DNA of 22,030 bases from Lachnospiraceae bacterium UBA3774 (GCA_002369255.1 DFFO01000008.1:10487-32516), one strand, 5' to 3'. Positions 1-7,998 are shown, counted from the stretch's first letter. Notes: a model not told the origin generated them from the sequence alone. Translations and numbers: made by a program.

Positions 1-987
1 ATGTTCAGCATTTATTTTGCCCTGCGAGCTGTTATCACTGACAGCGAGCGCTTCAGGCGATTTATGCAGCTGCTGACTCTGTGCGTGGGGCTTCTCGGGC
101 TTATCGCCTGTTTTCAGTATCTTGCATGCGAGGTCTTTGGCGCGGACAAAAAATTGCTTCATTTCTGGTGTTTTCTTGACGAGGCTGTTTCGAAAATATA
201 TCCTCTGCGCTCATACCAGGATGATATACGCGTGGCCTCGACCTTTATGAATCCGAATATCTTCGCCGAGGTGATGGTCGCTCTTTTGCCCCTTTGCTAC
301 TATGCGGTCGGCAAAGCAAAGCACGCCGGCACAAAGAACCTCTTTATCATCTGCATTATAGTAGGCACTATAGGCACGGCGTTTTCTTTTTCAAGAACAG
401 GTTATTTCTGCATTTTTGTGCTGATGATACTGACGCTGATCTTTATCACAAAAAGACTTTCGAGGCATCAGTCGATCCTGCTCGTCACGCTTTTTATTAT
501 CAGTATATTGCTGGTATTTTTTACCCCGAATCTGTTTATGGACCGCATTATGAGGCTTCACTACGGCGACGCCTCCCTGCAGTATCACCTTTTGGAGTGG
601 AAAAATGCTCTCGAAGCGATATCGCACAGATTCCTTTTCGGATACGGCGCAGGCGCGGGAGTTTCACAGGCGGTTATGCATTCCCACGGTCTTGACGTGC
701 TCCACTCCCACAATCTCATTTTGGAGCTTCTTTTGGAAGGCGGCATTCCCATGCTCGCCCTATATTGCGCAGTCGTTGTCAAGACCCTGAACAATCAGAT
801 CGTTTATATGTACAGATGGCGGAAAAACAATCTTTTGGGCTTCTGCCTGTTTTCCGCCATTATTATGCTGATGATATTCGGTTTTACGGATTATCCGCTG
901 CTCACTCCGGGACTTATCGGCAGTTTTATCCTGATCATAACGCTGTCCGATATTTCCATGGATCTGTTTATGTTCTCCGGCTCTTAA
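1..987 (+). CDS. O-antigen ligase / polymerase-like membrane protein, probably 5'-partial
   Basis: The product is very hydrophobic, with about eight membrane segments. Its motif LHSHNLILELLLEGGIP, around residues 237-253, is the type seen in O-antigen ligase (WaaL/Wzy_C) family proteins, which transfer or polymerise lipid-linked glycans on the outer face of the cytoplasmic membrane. The RTGY segment near residue 130 also fits this family. Family members usually have 400 or more residues, and the frame is open from the first base, so the true start probably lies left of the window and the ATG at position 1 may be internal. The 3' end overlaps the oppositely oriented glycosyltransferase gene by 20 bp. 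A surface polysaccharide role is inferred from the family and this neighbour. The exact substrate cannot be read from the sequence. Confidence 0.75.
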   Translation: MFSIYFALRAVITDSERFRRFMQLLTLCVGLLGLIACFQYLACEVFGADKKLLHFWCFLDEAVSKIYPLRSYQDDIRVASTFMNPNIFAEVMVALLPLCYYAVGKAKHAGTKNLFIICIIVGTIGTAFSFSRTGYFCIFVLMILTLIFITKRLSRHQSILLVTLFIISILLVFFTPNLFMDRIMRLHYGDASLQYHLLEWKNALEAISHRFLFGYGAGAGVSQAVMHSHGLDVLHSHNLILELLLEGGIPMLALYCAVVVKTLNNQIVYMYRWRKNNLLGFCLFSAIIMLMIFGFTDYPLLTPGLIGSFILIITLSDISMDLFMFSGS

Positions 988-2062
988 AAACCCACTTTTT
1001 CTGAACAAAGTAACTCAGGAAGAAAAGACAGATATCCACGCTGAATTTCAGAAGTGTGCGAGGCAGACCCGTCGCGCCCGTAAGCATCGTCACACCCGTA
1101 GTGCCCAGCCACGACAGAGTCATCTGCACCGCGGCAAGCATGGCGTATTTTACAAAAGAAGACGCTACACCGGCGCGGCTTCTAAATACGTAGAGTCTGT
1201 TTATCGAGTAGTTTAAAACAGCAGATATGACCCTTGCTATCGCAGTCGCAAAGAACAGGTGAACCGCGGTGTTTGACTCGTTTTCGGGCAAAACCGCGTC
1301 AAAAAGCCGGAACAGCCCGATATCAACGACGGCGCACACAAGCGACGAGAGCAGCTGTTTTGCTATCGGAACCTGTCTGAAAATGCTCCGCCCGACTCTC
1401 AAAGGATCCGCGAGCGCGCGGTAATGGGTGCTTTTGTTGCCGTCTTCATAAACAGCTTTGATCTTTATTTCCTCAAACGGTATGCCTTCGTTTTTCATGT
1501 AAATAAACATAACCGTTTCGTATTCAAAGCGCTCGCCCTCGATTTCCGTCGCGAATTTTTCAAGATATTTAAAAGGGATCCCGCGAAGGCCTGATTGACT
1601 GTCGGAAGCCGAGATATTAAACAGGCGGCCAAGGATGCCGCTTACCAGTCCGTGCCCGGCCTTGCTTTTTCCCGGCACCTGCGCATTTTCAAAATCTCTG
1701 CAGCCGATAATGACCGAATCATTGTTTTCCGAAAGCCGTTTTGCGACCCTCATGACGTCTCCCGCCTCGTGTTGGCCGTCGCCGTCTGCCGTAACTGCTC
1801 CCAAGATGCCTTTCAGATTTTCATTCACGTAAGAAAAAGCAGTTTTGAGTGCTCTGCCTTTTCCGAGATTCTTTTTATGGGAAAGAATCGTATCGTTCGG
1901 AAACTCCTGACTGAGTCTGTCAAATATGCAATCATACGCCGGGCCGCTGCCGTCGTTTACGAGAAGGATTTTCTCAAAGCCCTCGGCATGCATTGCCCTG
2001 ACGGTTTTAATCAGTTTTTCATCCGGCTCATATGTCGGAATGATGAGGATAATATTATCCAC
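968..2062 (-). CDS. GT2 family glycosyltransferase fused to a GtrA-like membrane domain
   Basis: Residues 1 to about 210 form a GT-A glycosyltransferase family 2 domain. It has the nucleotide-sugar site IIPTYEPDEKL near the start, LVNDGSG at 34-40, and the metal-binding acidic cluster TADGDGQH at 91-98. Residues about 230-362 are a four-helix GtrA-like (PF04138) domain, a family linked to moving polyprenyl-phosphate sugars across the membrane. The protein is therefore probably a polyprenyl-phosphate sugar synthase with its own membrane or flippase domain (inference from the family). The start is GTG at 2062, preceded by GGGAGG at a 9-base spacing. It lies opposite an O-antigen-ligase-like gene, with overlapping 3' ends. 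It is 364 residues long, usual for this fusion, and no key residue is missing. Confidence 0.85.
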   Translation of the reverse strand: MDNIILIIPTYEPDEKLIKTVRAMHAEGFEKILLVNDGSGPAYDCIFDRLSQEFPNDTILSHKKNLGKGRALKTAFSYVNENLKGILGAVTADGDGQHEAGDVMRVAKRLSENNDSVIIGCRDFENAQVPGKSKAGHGLVSGILGRLFNISASDSQSGLRGIPFKYLEKFATEIEGERFEYETVMFIYMKNEGIPFEEIKIKAVYEDGNKSTHYRALADPLRVGRSIFRQVPIAKQLLSSLVCAVVDIGLFRLFDAVLPENESNTAVHLFFATAIARVISAVLNYSINRLYVFRSRAGVASSFVKYAMLAAVQMTLSWLGTTGVTMLTGATGLPRTLLKFSVDICLFFLSYFVQKKWVFKSRRT

Positions 2063-2112
2063 TAAGCTAAACCTCCCACTTTCGTCATAGGAAAAATAAT
2101 GAAAGCGAAAAC

Positions 2113-2141
2113 ATTATATCATCTTTTTGTATATGCGAAAA
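2113..2141 (-). promoter_or_regulatory. Sigma-A-type promoter for the GT2-GtrA gene
   Basis: On the minus strand there is an extended -10, TGA-TATAAT (2113-2118). It is preceded at 17 bases by the weak -35 TTTTCG (2136-2141). It lies about 50 bases upstream of the GTG start at 2062. Only the -10 is strong. Confidence 0.5.
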
Positions 2142-2157
2142 TATTTTTAAAAAACGC

Positions 2158-2186
2158 TTTACATGACTAAAGTGTTGTGCTAATAT
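2158..2186 (+). promoter_or_regulatory. Sigma-A-type promoter for the Trp T-box and trpB2 transcript
   Basis: The -35 TTTACA (2158-2163), a 17-base spacer and the -10 TAATAT (2181-2186) place the transcription start near 2193, just before stem I of the T-box leader. It is back to back with the promoter of the glycosyltransferase gene. Confidence 0.65.
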
Positions 2187-2194
2187 ACGTTCAT

Positions 2195-2468
2195 CAAACC
2201 GTTGAGGAAGAGTAAGTAGGTTTTATCCATTCTCTGACAGAGAGCCGCCGGTGCTGGAAGCGCGGTAGAGAACATAAGACTGAATGGACTTCTGAGGGCG
2301 AGCACAAATGCGTTTTCGCAGAGTATGCAAGCCGGAGCGGCACTCCGTCATCAAATGCCTGCGTATGATAGTACGTGTTGAGTGGGCGCTTTTGGCGCCA
2401 AGCAGGGTGGCACCGCAGGATAATACCTGTCCCGGCAAATCTTATTTGCTTGGGGCAGTTTTTTTATT
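2195..2468 (+). promoter_or_regulatory. Tryptophan T-box riboswitch leader
   Basis: The leader has the T-box landmarks in order: the AG-rich lower stem I (about 2205-2220), the stem I distal motif AGAGAGCCGCCGGTG (from 2240), a specifier region reading GAATGGACTTCTGAG (from 2282), and the conserved AGGGTGGCACCGC T-box (2404-2416). It ends in an intrinsic terminator. The specifier triplet is TGG (2285-2287), the tryptophan codon, which agrees with the downstream trpB2. Uncharged tRNA-Trp should pair with the specifier and, through its NCCA end, with the T-box bulge. This would disrupt the terminator, so the gene is expressed when tryptophan is short. Confidence 0.93.
2427..2466 (+). terminator. 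Regulated terminator of the T-box leader
   Basis: A 14-bp stem (2427-2440 with 2444-2458, one bulged base, some G-U pairs) has a 3-base loop CTT and is followed by a T-tract. The competing antiterminator uses the T-box just upstream. This is the attenuation element controlling trpB2. Confidence 0.85.
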
Positions 2469-2498
2469 TTAAATTTTTTATGAAAGGAAGGTAACATT

Positions 2499-3866
2499 AT
2501 GGCAGAAAAAATTCCCTACAAGATCTATTTGAACGAAGACGAGATGCCCAAGGCATGGTATAACGTTCGCTCGGATATGAAAAACAAACCCGCGCCGCTG
2601 CTCAACCCCGGCACGCACGAGCCGATGAAGCCCGAAGAACTCTCGGTCGTATTTTGTGAAGAGCTTGTAAAGCAGGAATTAGACGATACTACAGCATTTT
2701 TTCCGATTCCGGAGGAAATTCGCTCTTTTTACAAAATGTACCGTCCCTCTCCCCTTGTAAGAGCTTATTGTCTTGAAAAAAAGCTCGGCACCCCGGCAAA
2801 GATCTATTACAAATTTGAAGGCAACAATACCAGCGGATCTCATAAGCTCAATTCAGCTATCGCTCAGGCTTATTACGCAAAAAAGCAGGGGCTTAAGGGA
2901 GTTACCACCGAGACCGGAGCCGGCCAGTGGGGCACGGCGCTTTCAATGGCCTGCTCATACTTTGACCTTGACTGTAAGGTATTTATGGTAAAGGTTTCAT
3001 ACGAGCAAAAGCCTTTCCGCAGAGAAGTCATGAGAACCTACGGGGCGTCAGTTACCCCGTCTCCTTCAATGACTACCGAAATCGGAAAAAAGATTCTCGA
3101 AAAGCACCCCGGCACGACCGGAAGCCTTGGCTGCGCCATTTCCGAGGCTGTTGAAGTAGCCACGAAATCCGAAGGCTATCGCTACGTTCTCGGCAGCGTG
3201 CTCAATCAGGTTCTTTTGCATCAGAGCATTATCGGTCTTGAAACAAAGGCCGCCCTTGACAAATACGATATAAAGCCCGATATGATCATCGGCTGCGCAG
3301 GCGGCGGTTCAAACCTCGGCGGCCTCATCTCCCCGTTTATGGGAGAAAAGCTCAGAGGCGAGGCGGACTACGATATCGTAGCTGTTGAGCCGGTTTCATG
3401 CCCCAGCTTTACGAGAGGAAAATTTGCTTATGACTTCTGTGATACCGGTATGGTTTGCCCTCTTGCAAAGATGTATACTCTCGGCAGCGATTATATTCCC
3501 GCGCCAAACCACGCCGGCGGCCTTAGATATCACGGAATGAGTTCCACTCTTTCGCAGCTCTACGACGACGGGTTTATGCGCGCCGTATCTGTTCCGCAGA
3601 CGGAAGTCTTTAAGGCCGCGGAGCAGTTTGCGAGAGTTGAAGGAATCCTCCCGGCTCCCGAAAGCAGCCACGCTATTAAGGTTGCGATCGACGAGGCCTT
3701 AAAGTGCAAAGAGACCGGCGAAGAAAAAACCATCGTATTTGGTCTGACCGGCACAGGTTACTTTGATCTTGTCGCTTATGAGAAGTTCCACAACGGCGAA
3801 ATGGAAGACTATATTCCCACGGATGAAGAGATCGCAGAAAGTCTTTCAAAGCTTCCCGTAATGTAA
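2499..3866 (+). CDS. trpB: Tryptophan synthase beta chain, TrpB2 (TrpB-like) type
   Basis: A PLP-dependent enzyme that joins indole and serine to make tryptophan. The PLP lysine is K116 in the motif GSHKLNSA. The phosphate-binding loop GCAGGGSNLGG lies near residue 265, and the TETGAGQWG segment follows the active site. At 455 residues with a long N-terminal extension it fits the TrpB2 / TrpB-like group rather than the roughly 400-residue TrpB1 partner of TrpA. No trpA or other trp gene is next to it, so it may salvage free indole (inference). The start ATG at 2499 has AGGAAGG about eight bases upstream. Control is by the Trp T-box leader directly upstream. No key residue is missing. Confidence 0.93.
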   Translation: MAEKIPYKIYLNEDEMPKAWYNVRSDMKNKPAPLLNPGTHEPMKPEELSVVFCEELVKQELDDTTAFFPIPEEIRSFYKMYRPSPLVRAYCLEKKLGTPAKIYYKFEGNNTSGSHKLNSAIAQAYYAKKQGLKGVTTETGAGQWGTALSMACSYFDLDCKVFMVKVSYEQKPFRREVMRTYGASVTPSPSMTTEIGKKILEKHPGTTGSLGCAISEAVEVATKSEGYRYVLGSVLNQVLLHQSIIGLETKAALDKYDIKPDMIIGCAGGGSNLGGLISPFMGEKLRGEADYDIVAVEPVSCPSFTRGKFAYDFCDTGMVCPLAKMYTLGSDYIPAPNHAGGLRYHGMSSTLSQLYDDGFMRAVSVPQTEVFKAAEQFARVEGILPAPESSHAIKVAIDEALKCKETGEEKTIVFGLTGTGYFDLVAYEKFHNGEMEDYIPTDEEIAESLSKLPVM

Positions 3867-3889
3867 TCTCTTCACGGAAAGATTCCGGA

Positions 3890-3941
3890 TAAAAAAAATA
3901 CCGGCCCTGACTATCAGTTTTGATCGCCTGGGCCGGTATTT
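3890..3941 (-). terminator. Strong intrinsic terminator ending the lysA operon (possibly bidirectional)
   Basis: A perfect 11-bp stem (3897-3907 with 3930-3940) is followed, on the minus strand, by a run of eight T residues. It lies 30 bases past the methyltransferase stop. On the plus strand the tail after the stem is short (TATTT), so it may also weakly end the trpB transcript. Confidence 0.85.
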
Positions 3942-3970
3942 GAATCTCCGGGGTTTTGTCTTTTTTTCTC

Positions 3971-4558
3971 TCATACCTTTCTGCGTCCGCAGACCTGGTA
4001 CATGCGTTCATCCGAAATTACTGTCGTAACTTCAAAGTATTTTTCAAATAATGCGGCAAGTTCTTCTGCCTCCATCAGACCGTTTGAAATACTTCCCACG
4101 CCTTCACTGTGGCAGCCGTCGATTTTTTCTTTGCTCATTCCGTGTGCGACGGTCGCCGTTCCCCCGGGATTTGTAAGCAAATATATTTTTTCGATCAGCT
4201 TTTCGGGATCCGGAAAATGCGGAAAGGCATTGTATACAACAACGCAGTCAAAGCCCTTTTCGGGGTTAAAATCTTCTATGTCACAAGAAAGCAGGCTGAC
4301 TTTTTCGGAGTCGTATTTTTCTTTTGCGATCTTTATCATTTCCGGAGAAATATCGATGCCGCAAACTGTAGCGCCGCGCCCGAGATAGTTCGGAAACAGC
4401 ACGCCCGTACCGCAGGCCACATCCAAAACTCTTACGCCCGGCCGGACGGCCGCGTTATCCAAAATGATATCTACGATCTTTTCGTCTTTTATCATTTCAG
4501 AGTCCCAGGTTTTTGCGTGAAAATCGAAATATTTCTTTACTTCATTTTTATCAATCAT
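3971..4558 (-). CDS. Class I SAM-dependent methyltransferase
   Basis: The protein has 195 residues. Motif I VLDVACGTG at 44-52 binds S-adenosylmethionine, followed by the acidic ribose-binding position in GIDISPEMI near 71 and motif IV/post-I region DCVVVYNAFPHF. It belongs to the UbiE/Methyltransf_11 type, but the substrate cannot be inferred from the sequence. It is the last gene of a four-gene transcript, starting 24 bases after the ABC ATPase stop, and a strong terminator follows it. The ribosome binding site is weak, so translation may depend on the upstream gene. Being under the lysine riboswitch suggests that its expression follows lysine level, which is odd for a general methyltransferase. 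It could instead be a passenger gene. Confidence 0.85.
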   Translation of the reverse strand: MIDKNEVKKYFDFHAKTWDSEMIKDEKIVDIILDNAAVRPGVRVLDVACGTGVLFPNYLGRGATVCGIDISPEMIKIAKEKYDSEKVSLLSCDIEDFNPEKGFDCVVVYNAFPHFPDPEKLIEKIYLLTNPGGTATVAHGMSKEKIDGCHSEGVGSISNGLMEAEELAALFEKYFEVTTVISDERMYQVCGRRKV

Positions 4559-4582
4559 ATGTATTTTGTGCCTGACTGTCCC

Positions 4583-5293
4583 TTATGGAGCCGCGCTCTC
4601 CCGCTGCCCTGTTATCGTTTGCATAAGTTCTTCTTTTGGGACTTTAAGCGCTTTTTTGTCTTTCAAAACGAAAAAATCATCTCCGAAGGAAATGGCTGAC
4701 CTGATATCCCGCACGGAAGCAAGTATGCCGATATTTTTGCTGTCGGCGAGGCGTTTGATCTCATATATCAAAAGAGCGCCGTTTGCCGCGTCAAGGTTTT
4801 CGGTAAGTTCGTCAAAAACGAGAAATTGCGGATCCTGAACGAGCGCGCGGGCAATCGCGACTTTTTGTTTTTCTCCGCCCGACAGGGACTCCGCGCTTCT
4901 GTCGGCAAGCTCTGCCAGATCCATTTCTTCAAGAATACGCTGCGCGGCCTCTCGGTCTTTTTTCTTCGGCCTAAAGCCAAAGAAAGCGATCCTGCCCATC
5001 AGAACAAAGTCAAAAACCGTCATCGTCCCAAAATCGATATAATGCGGCACGAATGCCACAGCCCGCGCTTTTTCTGACGGAGATAGTTTTTTCAGGTTTT
5101 TTCCGCCGAATAAGACTGTCCCTTTTTGCGGAGTTTCAGTTCCGAGTATCAGCTTAAACAGCGTGGTTTTGCCGCTTCCGCTTCCTCCGAGAATAATTCC
5201 GGTTCTTCCGTTTTCTACCGTAAGACTCAGGTCCTCAAAGATCAACGGGCTGTTTTTTTCATATCTGAATGAAAGGCCTTCTATTTCAAGCAT
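4583..5293 (-). CDS. Orphan ABC transporter ATP-binding protein, FecE/BtuD-like
   Basis: The start is placed at the ATG at 5293, which has AAAGGA upstream. The frame stays open further upstream only through the end of ddh. The 236-residue protein has Walker A GGSGSGKTT (36-44), the signature LSGGEKQKVAIARAL, and Walker B FLVFDELTENLD. The stretch GTMTVFDFVLMGR between them is typical of the metal, siderophore and B12 uptake ATPases. The usual H-loop histidine (THD) is replaced: the segment reads ILASVRDIRSA, giving arginine there. No permease or binding protein gene is nearby. It lies 13 bases after ddh and 24 before a methyltransferase, in a lysine-riboswitch operon. It may energise a permease encoded elsewhere or have a non-transport role; both are inference. 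Confidence 0.85.
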   Translation of the reverse strand: MLEIEGLSFRYEKNSPLIFEDLSLTVENGRTGIILGGSGSGKTTLFKLILGTETPQKGTVLFGGKNLKKLSPSEKARAVAFVPHYIDFGTMTVFDFVLMGRIAFFGFRPKKKDREAAQRILEEMDLAELADRSAESLSGGEKQKVAIARALVQDPQFLVFDELTENLDAANGALLIYEIKRLADSKNIGILASVRDIRSAISFGDDFFVLKDKKALKVPKEELMQTITGQRESAAP

Positions 5294-5306
5294 CCGGCAG
5301 CGTCCT

Positions 5307-6293
5307 TTACAGAAGATGTGCCCTGAGTTCTTCGGGGGTCTGTTCGCAAAGCAGCGCGGGAGCCACGTCAAATACCGTCTTGCACCCGGATTCACCCGCG
5401 TCGTAAAGCCTCTTTGCCGCTCTTGCATAAGCCACAAGCACGCTTGCAGTAAATTCCGGATTTGAATCAAGCTTTAAGCTGTATTCGATAACGTGGTTGT
5501 TTTCGTGGTTTTTCCCTGTCCTTCCGCTGCGGAAAACAAAACCGCCGTGACCCATTCCCGAGTATTTTTCATTTAATTCTTCCTGTGAGATGAAGTTTAC
5601 GGTGGTGTCATAATCGGCAAAGTAATTCGGCATTTCCTTGATTTCTTTTTCAATCCGCGCTTTGTCGGCGCCTTCCTCTGCGACCACGTAGCAGACTCTC
5701 GTGTGCTTTTGTCCGGTAGTAAGCCCCGGCGCCTCGCCTCTGCGAACCGCCTCCAGCGCCTCTTTCACGGGTATAGTATGCTGTCTTGCGTCGGCCACGC
5801 CTTTTATCCGGCGGATAGCGTCTGAATGGCCCTGACTAAGCCCCGGCCCCCAGAAAGTATAGTCTTTTCCTCCGGGGAGGATAGCGTTTGAATAAACTCT
5901 CGCAAGCGAGAACATTCCGGGGTCCCAGCCTACAGAAATAAAAGCAACTCTTCCCGAAGCTTTTGCCGCCATGTCAACATTTGCGAAATGCTGCGGTATA
6001 TTTGCGTGAGTGTCAAAGCTGTCAATGACGTTGAATGCCTTTGCATATTCAGGCGTCTGCCCGGGAAGATCCGTTGCGCTTCCGCCGCAGATTATCAACA
6101 CGTCAATCTCATCTTTGTACTCGAGCAGTTTTTCAGAGGATACAACCGGAACTGATGGCGTAACGATATTCACGCTTTTAGGATCGCGTCTGGTAAAAAC
6201 CGCTGCAAGTTCCATATCTCCGGTTTCTTTGACAGCGAGCTCTACGCCGCGTCCAAGATTGCCGTAACCGATGATACCGATTTTTGTTTTCAT
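5307..6293 (-). CDS. ddh: meso-Diaminopimelate D-dehydrogenase
   Basis: This NADP-dependent enzyme makes meso-diaminopimelate in one step from tetrahydrodipicolinate, feeding both lysine and peptidoglycan. The N-terminus GIIGYGNLGRGVE is the dinucleotide-binding fold. The stretches SVGWDPGMFSLARV and GPGLSQGHSDAIRR are hallmarks of the family. The start is the ATG at 6293, which has a full AAAGGAGG at a good distance. The frame upstream of it (to 6344) is not supported. At 328 residues it has the usual length. It follows lysA by 177 bases and the ABC ATPase follows it by 13. The 177-base gap has a possible -10 (TATAAT next to the ribosome binding site) but no good -35. Riboswitch control of the whole transcript is the simplest reading. 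Confidence 0.95.
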   Translation of the reverse strand: MKTKIGIIGYGNLGRGVELAVKETGDMELAAVFTRRDPKSVNIVTPSVPVVSSEKLLEYKDEIDVLIICGGSATDLPGQTPEYAKAFNVIDSFDTHANIPQHFANVDMAAKASGRVAFISVGWDPGMFSLARVYSNAILPGGKDYTFWGPGLSQGHSDAIRRIKGVADARQHTIPVKEALEAVRRGEAPGLTTGQKHTRVCYVVAEEGADKARIEKEIKEMPNYFADYDTTVNFISQEELNEKYSGMGHGGFVFRSGRTGKNHENNHVIEYSLKLDSNPEFTASVLVAYARAAKRLYDAGESGCKTVFDVAPALLCEQTPEELRAHLL

Positions 6294-6470
6294 GATACAT
6301 TCCTCCTTTTTATTATACCTGATGTCGCCTAAGCGTGTTTTCACGCCTCGGCCTTCTTCAATAACCTGTTTATTTTAGCACCGATTATCTTTTTTTCATA
6401 GCAAAATCGTGCCTCTGCGGCAGACTTTATCAGGCACCGGGCAGTCGGACACAGACCGTTTTCATGGGAT

Positions 6471-7727
6471 TTACACTTCTCTTGATATAAGATCCTCGAG
6501 AGTCTGGCGCCTGATGACGATTCTTGCGCTGCCGTTTTCAGCAAAAATCACCGCGGGAAACGTCAGCTTGTTGTAATTGCTTGCCATTGAATAACAGTAC
6601 GCTCCTGTTGCCGGCAGGGCAATGATGTCACCCGTCTTTGTTTCGGGCAGCGGTATGTCTTCTATCAATATATCGCCCGATTCACAGCACTTTCCGGCTA
6701 TCGTATATGTTTTTGCGGCAGGCATTTCTTCCTTGCCGACCACGATTGCGTCATATTTTGCCTGATAAAGAGCCGGGCGAATATTGTCGCTCATTCCGCC
6801 GTCCACAAAAAGATAATTCTTGTTTAGCGTCTTTTTTGTAAATCCTACTGTATAAAGCGTATAGCTTCCTGCCGCCGCTATGCTGCGTCCCGGCTCTATA
6901 AGTATCTGTTCCACGATGCCGCCGATTTTTTCGTTTTCCGTCTCGCAGGTTTCAACTATCGTGCGGCACACCTCGTCTATTGGAATAGGTTCGTCTTCTT
7001 TGGTGTAATACGTGGCAAATCCGCCCCCGAAATCTATGACTTTTGTTTTTATCGCATATTTTTCATTTAGCAGCCCGGCGAACTGGAACATCATCCGGAC
7101 TTCTGCCACGAAAGCTCTTTTGTCAAAAACCTGTGAGCCAATATGCGCGTCAAGTCCGTCAAATACGATGTTTTCCGCGGAAGACAGCGTTTTGACGATT
7201 TCCGTTATGTCCTCTTCATTTGAAAACAGCACGCCGAATTTACTGTCGTCATGCGCCGTAACTATATATTTGTGTGTATGAGCGTCAATTCCCGGATTTA
7301 CGCGCAGCAGCGTATGGATGCTGTACGTTGCTCCTGCCGAAAGCCTCGCAAGCATTTTTGCTTCGGGAAGATTATCTACCACAACGGTACCGACACCGTA
7401 TTCTATAGCCATTTTCAGTTCTTCTTCGGACTTGTTGTTGCCGTGAAAATAGATGTTTTTGCAATCGTATCCCGCCATTTTTGCGGTATATAGCTCGCCT
7501 GCCGAAACCACGTCCAGCTTCATCGCATATTCGGAAATAAGCTGTATCATTGCTTTACAGCTGAATGCTTTTGACGCGTAAATGACGCCCGTTTTTAAGC
7601 TGTCGGATCTGAAGCTTTCGAAGTACTGGCGAAGGATCCCTCGCAGAACGTCCAGATCATACGCTATAAGCGGCGTGCCAAATTCTTTTACCAACTCATC
7701 GGCTCTGACTTTTCCAATTTCTAACAT
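6471..7727 (-). CDS. lysA: Diaminopimelate decarboxylase
   Basis: This PLP-dependent, fold III enzyme catalyses the last step of lysine synthesis (meso-DAP to L-lysine). The PLP lysine is K53 in YASKAFSCKAM. Also visible are HIGSQVFD, the glycine-rich phosphate loop FGGGFATYY, EPGRSIAAAGSYTLY, and the substrate-binding CESGDIL near the C-terminus. At 418 residues the length is normal. The ATG at 7727 is preceded by AAAGGAGGG. It is the first gene after a lysine riboswitch, and the pairing with ddh shows the dehydrogenase variant of the DAP pathway. The next gene, ddh, begins 177 bases downstream. No key residue is missing. Confidence 0.96.
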   Translation of the reverse strand: MLEIGKVRADELVKEFGTPLIAYDLDVLRGILRQYFESFRSDSLKTGVIYASKAFSCKAMIQLISEYAMKLDVVSAGELYTAKMAGYDCKNIYFHGNNKSEEELKMAIEYGVGTVVVDNLPEAKMLARLSAGATYSIHTLLRVNPGIDAHTHKYIVTAHDDSKFGVLFSNEEDITEIVKTLSSAENIVFDGLDAHIGSQVFDKRAFVAEVRMMFQFAGLLNEKYAIKTKVIDFGGGFATYYTKEDEPIPIDEVCRTIVETCETENEKIGGIVEQILIEPGRSIAAAGSYTLYTVGFTKKTLNKNYLFVDGGMSDNIRPALYQAKYDAIVVGKEEMPAAKTYTIAGKCCESGDILIEDIPLPETKTGDIIALPATGAYCYSMASNYNKLTFPAVIFAENGSARIVIRRQTLEDLISREV

Positions 7728-7749
7728 AATACCCTCCTTTTGTCTTTAT

Positions 7750-7788
7750 GCGGAAAATAAAAATGCCGATGCACTACGCACCGGCATT
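7750..7788 (-). terminator. Regulated terminator of the lysine riboswitch
   Basis: On the minus strand an 11-bp stem (7778-7788 with 7762-7772, one mismatched or wobble pair, 5-base loop) is followed by TTTTTATTTT. It lies between the aptamer and the lysA ribosome binding site, the position expected for a transcription-OFF switch. Confidence 0.88.
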
Positions 7789-7802
7789 AATCAAAGCCAA
7801 AG

Positions 7803-7964
7803 TGTCGATAGCGCTCCTGCTGTTTGCAGACAGTCCGACAGATATTCTCTGCCGGCCCACCCTTTGGCGATGCCTCGCTCAAAAAGTTCGGCGGATTTGC
7901 TTCTTCTCCGTTTCATTGCCTGCCGGCTCTTCGGAGCGCCGTCATTTCCGCGCCTCTATCATGG
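7803..7964 (-). promoter_or_regulatory. Lysine riboswitch (L-box) aptamer
   Basis: Read on the minus strand, the conserved 5' strand GATAGAGGCGCG begins at 7960. The closing 3' strand GGAGCGCTATC ends at 7807, so P1 pairs GATAG with CTATC. Between them are AAGAGCCGGCAGG, GGAGAAGAAGCAAATCCGCCGAAC and GGACTGTCTGCAAACAGC, which match the internal arms of the L-box class. The length of about 155 bases is usual. It sits between a promoter and a terminator ahead of lysA, so lysine binding should favour termination and shut off lysA, ddh and the two genes behind them. Confidence 0.92.
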
Positions 7965-7969
7965 AAGGT

Positions 7970-7998
7970 ATGATAACACCCATATATATTTATTTCAA
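7970..7998 (-). promoter_or_regulatory. Promoter of the lysine riboswitch operon
   Basis: On the minus strand the -35 is TTGAAA (7993-7998), the spacer is 17 bases and the -10 is TATCAT (7970-7975). The start point would fall right at the 5' edge of the riboswitch aptamer, which supports both assignments. The promoter lies downstream of the mnmA stop. Confidence 0.75.

Noticed and set aside
1595..2065. 156-residue plus-strand frame
   Set aside because: It is antisense to the well supported GT2-GtrA gene and has no domain.
6294..6470. A second riboswitch or terminator between lysA and ddh
   Set aside because: Only a weak GTGCCT/AGGCAC hairpin without a T-tract is present, and no known aptamer motif was recognised.
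6341..6544. 67-residue minus-strand frame between lysA and ddh
   Set aside because: It overlaps the end of lysA in another frame and has no ribosome binding site.
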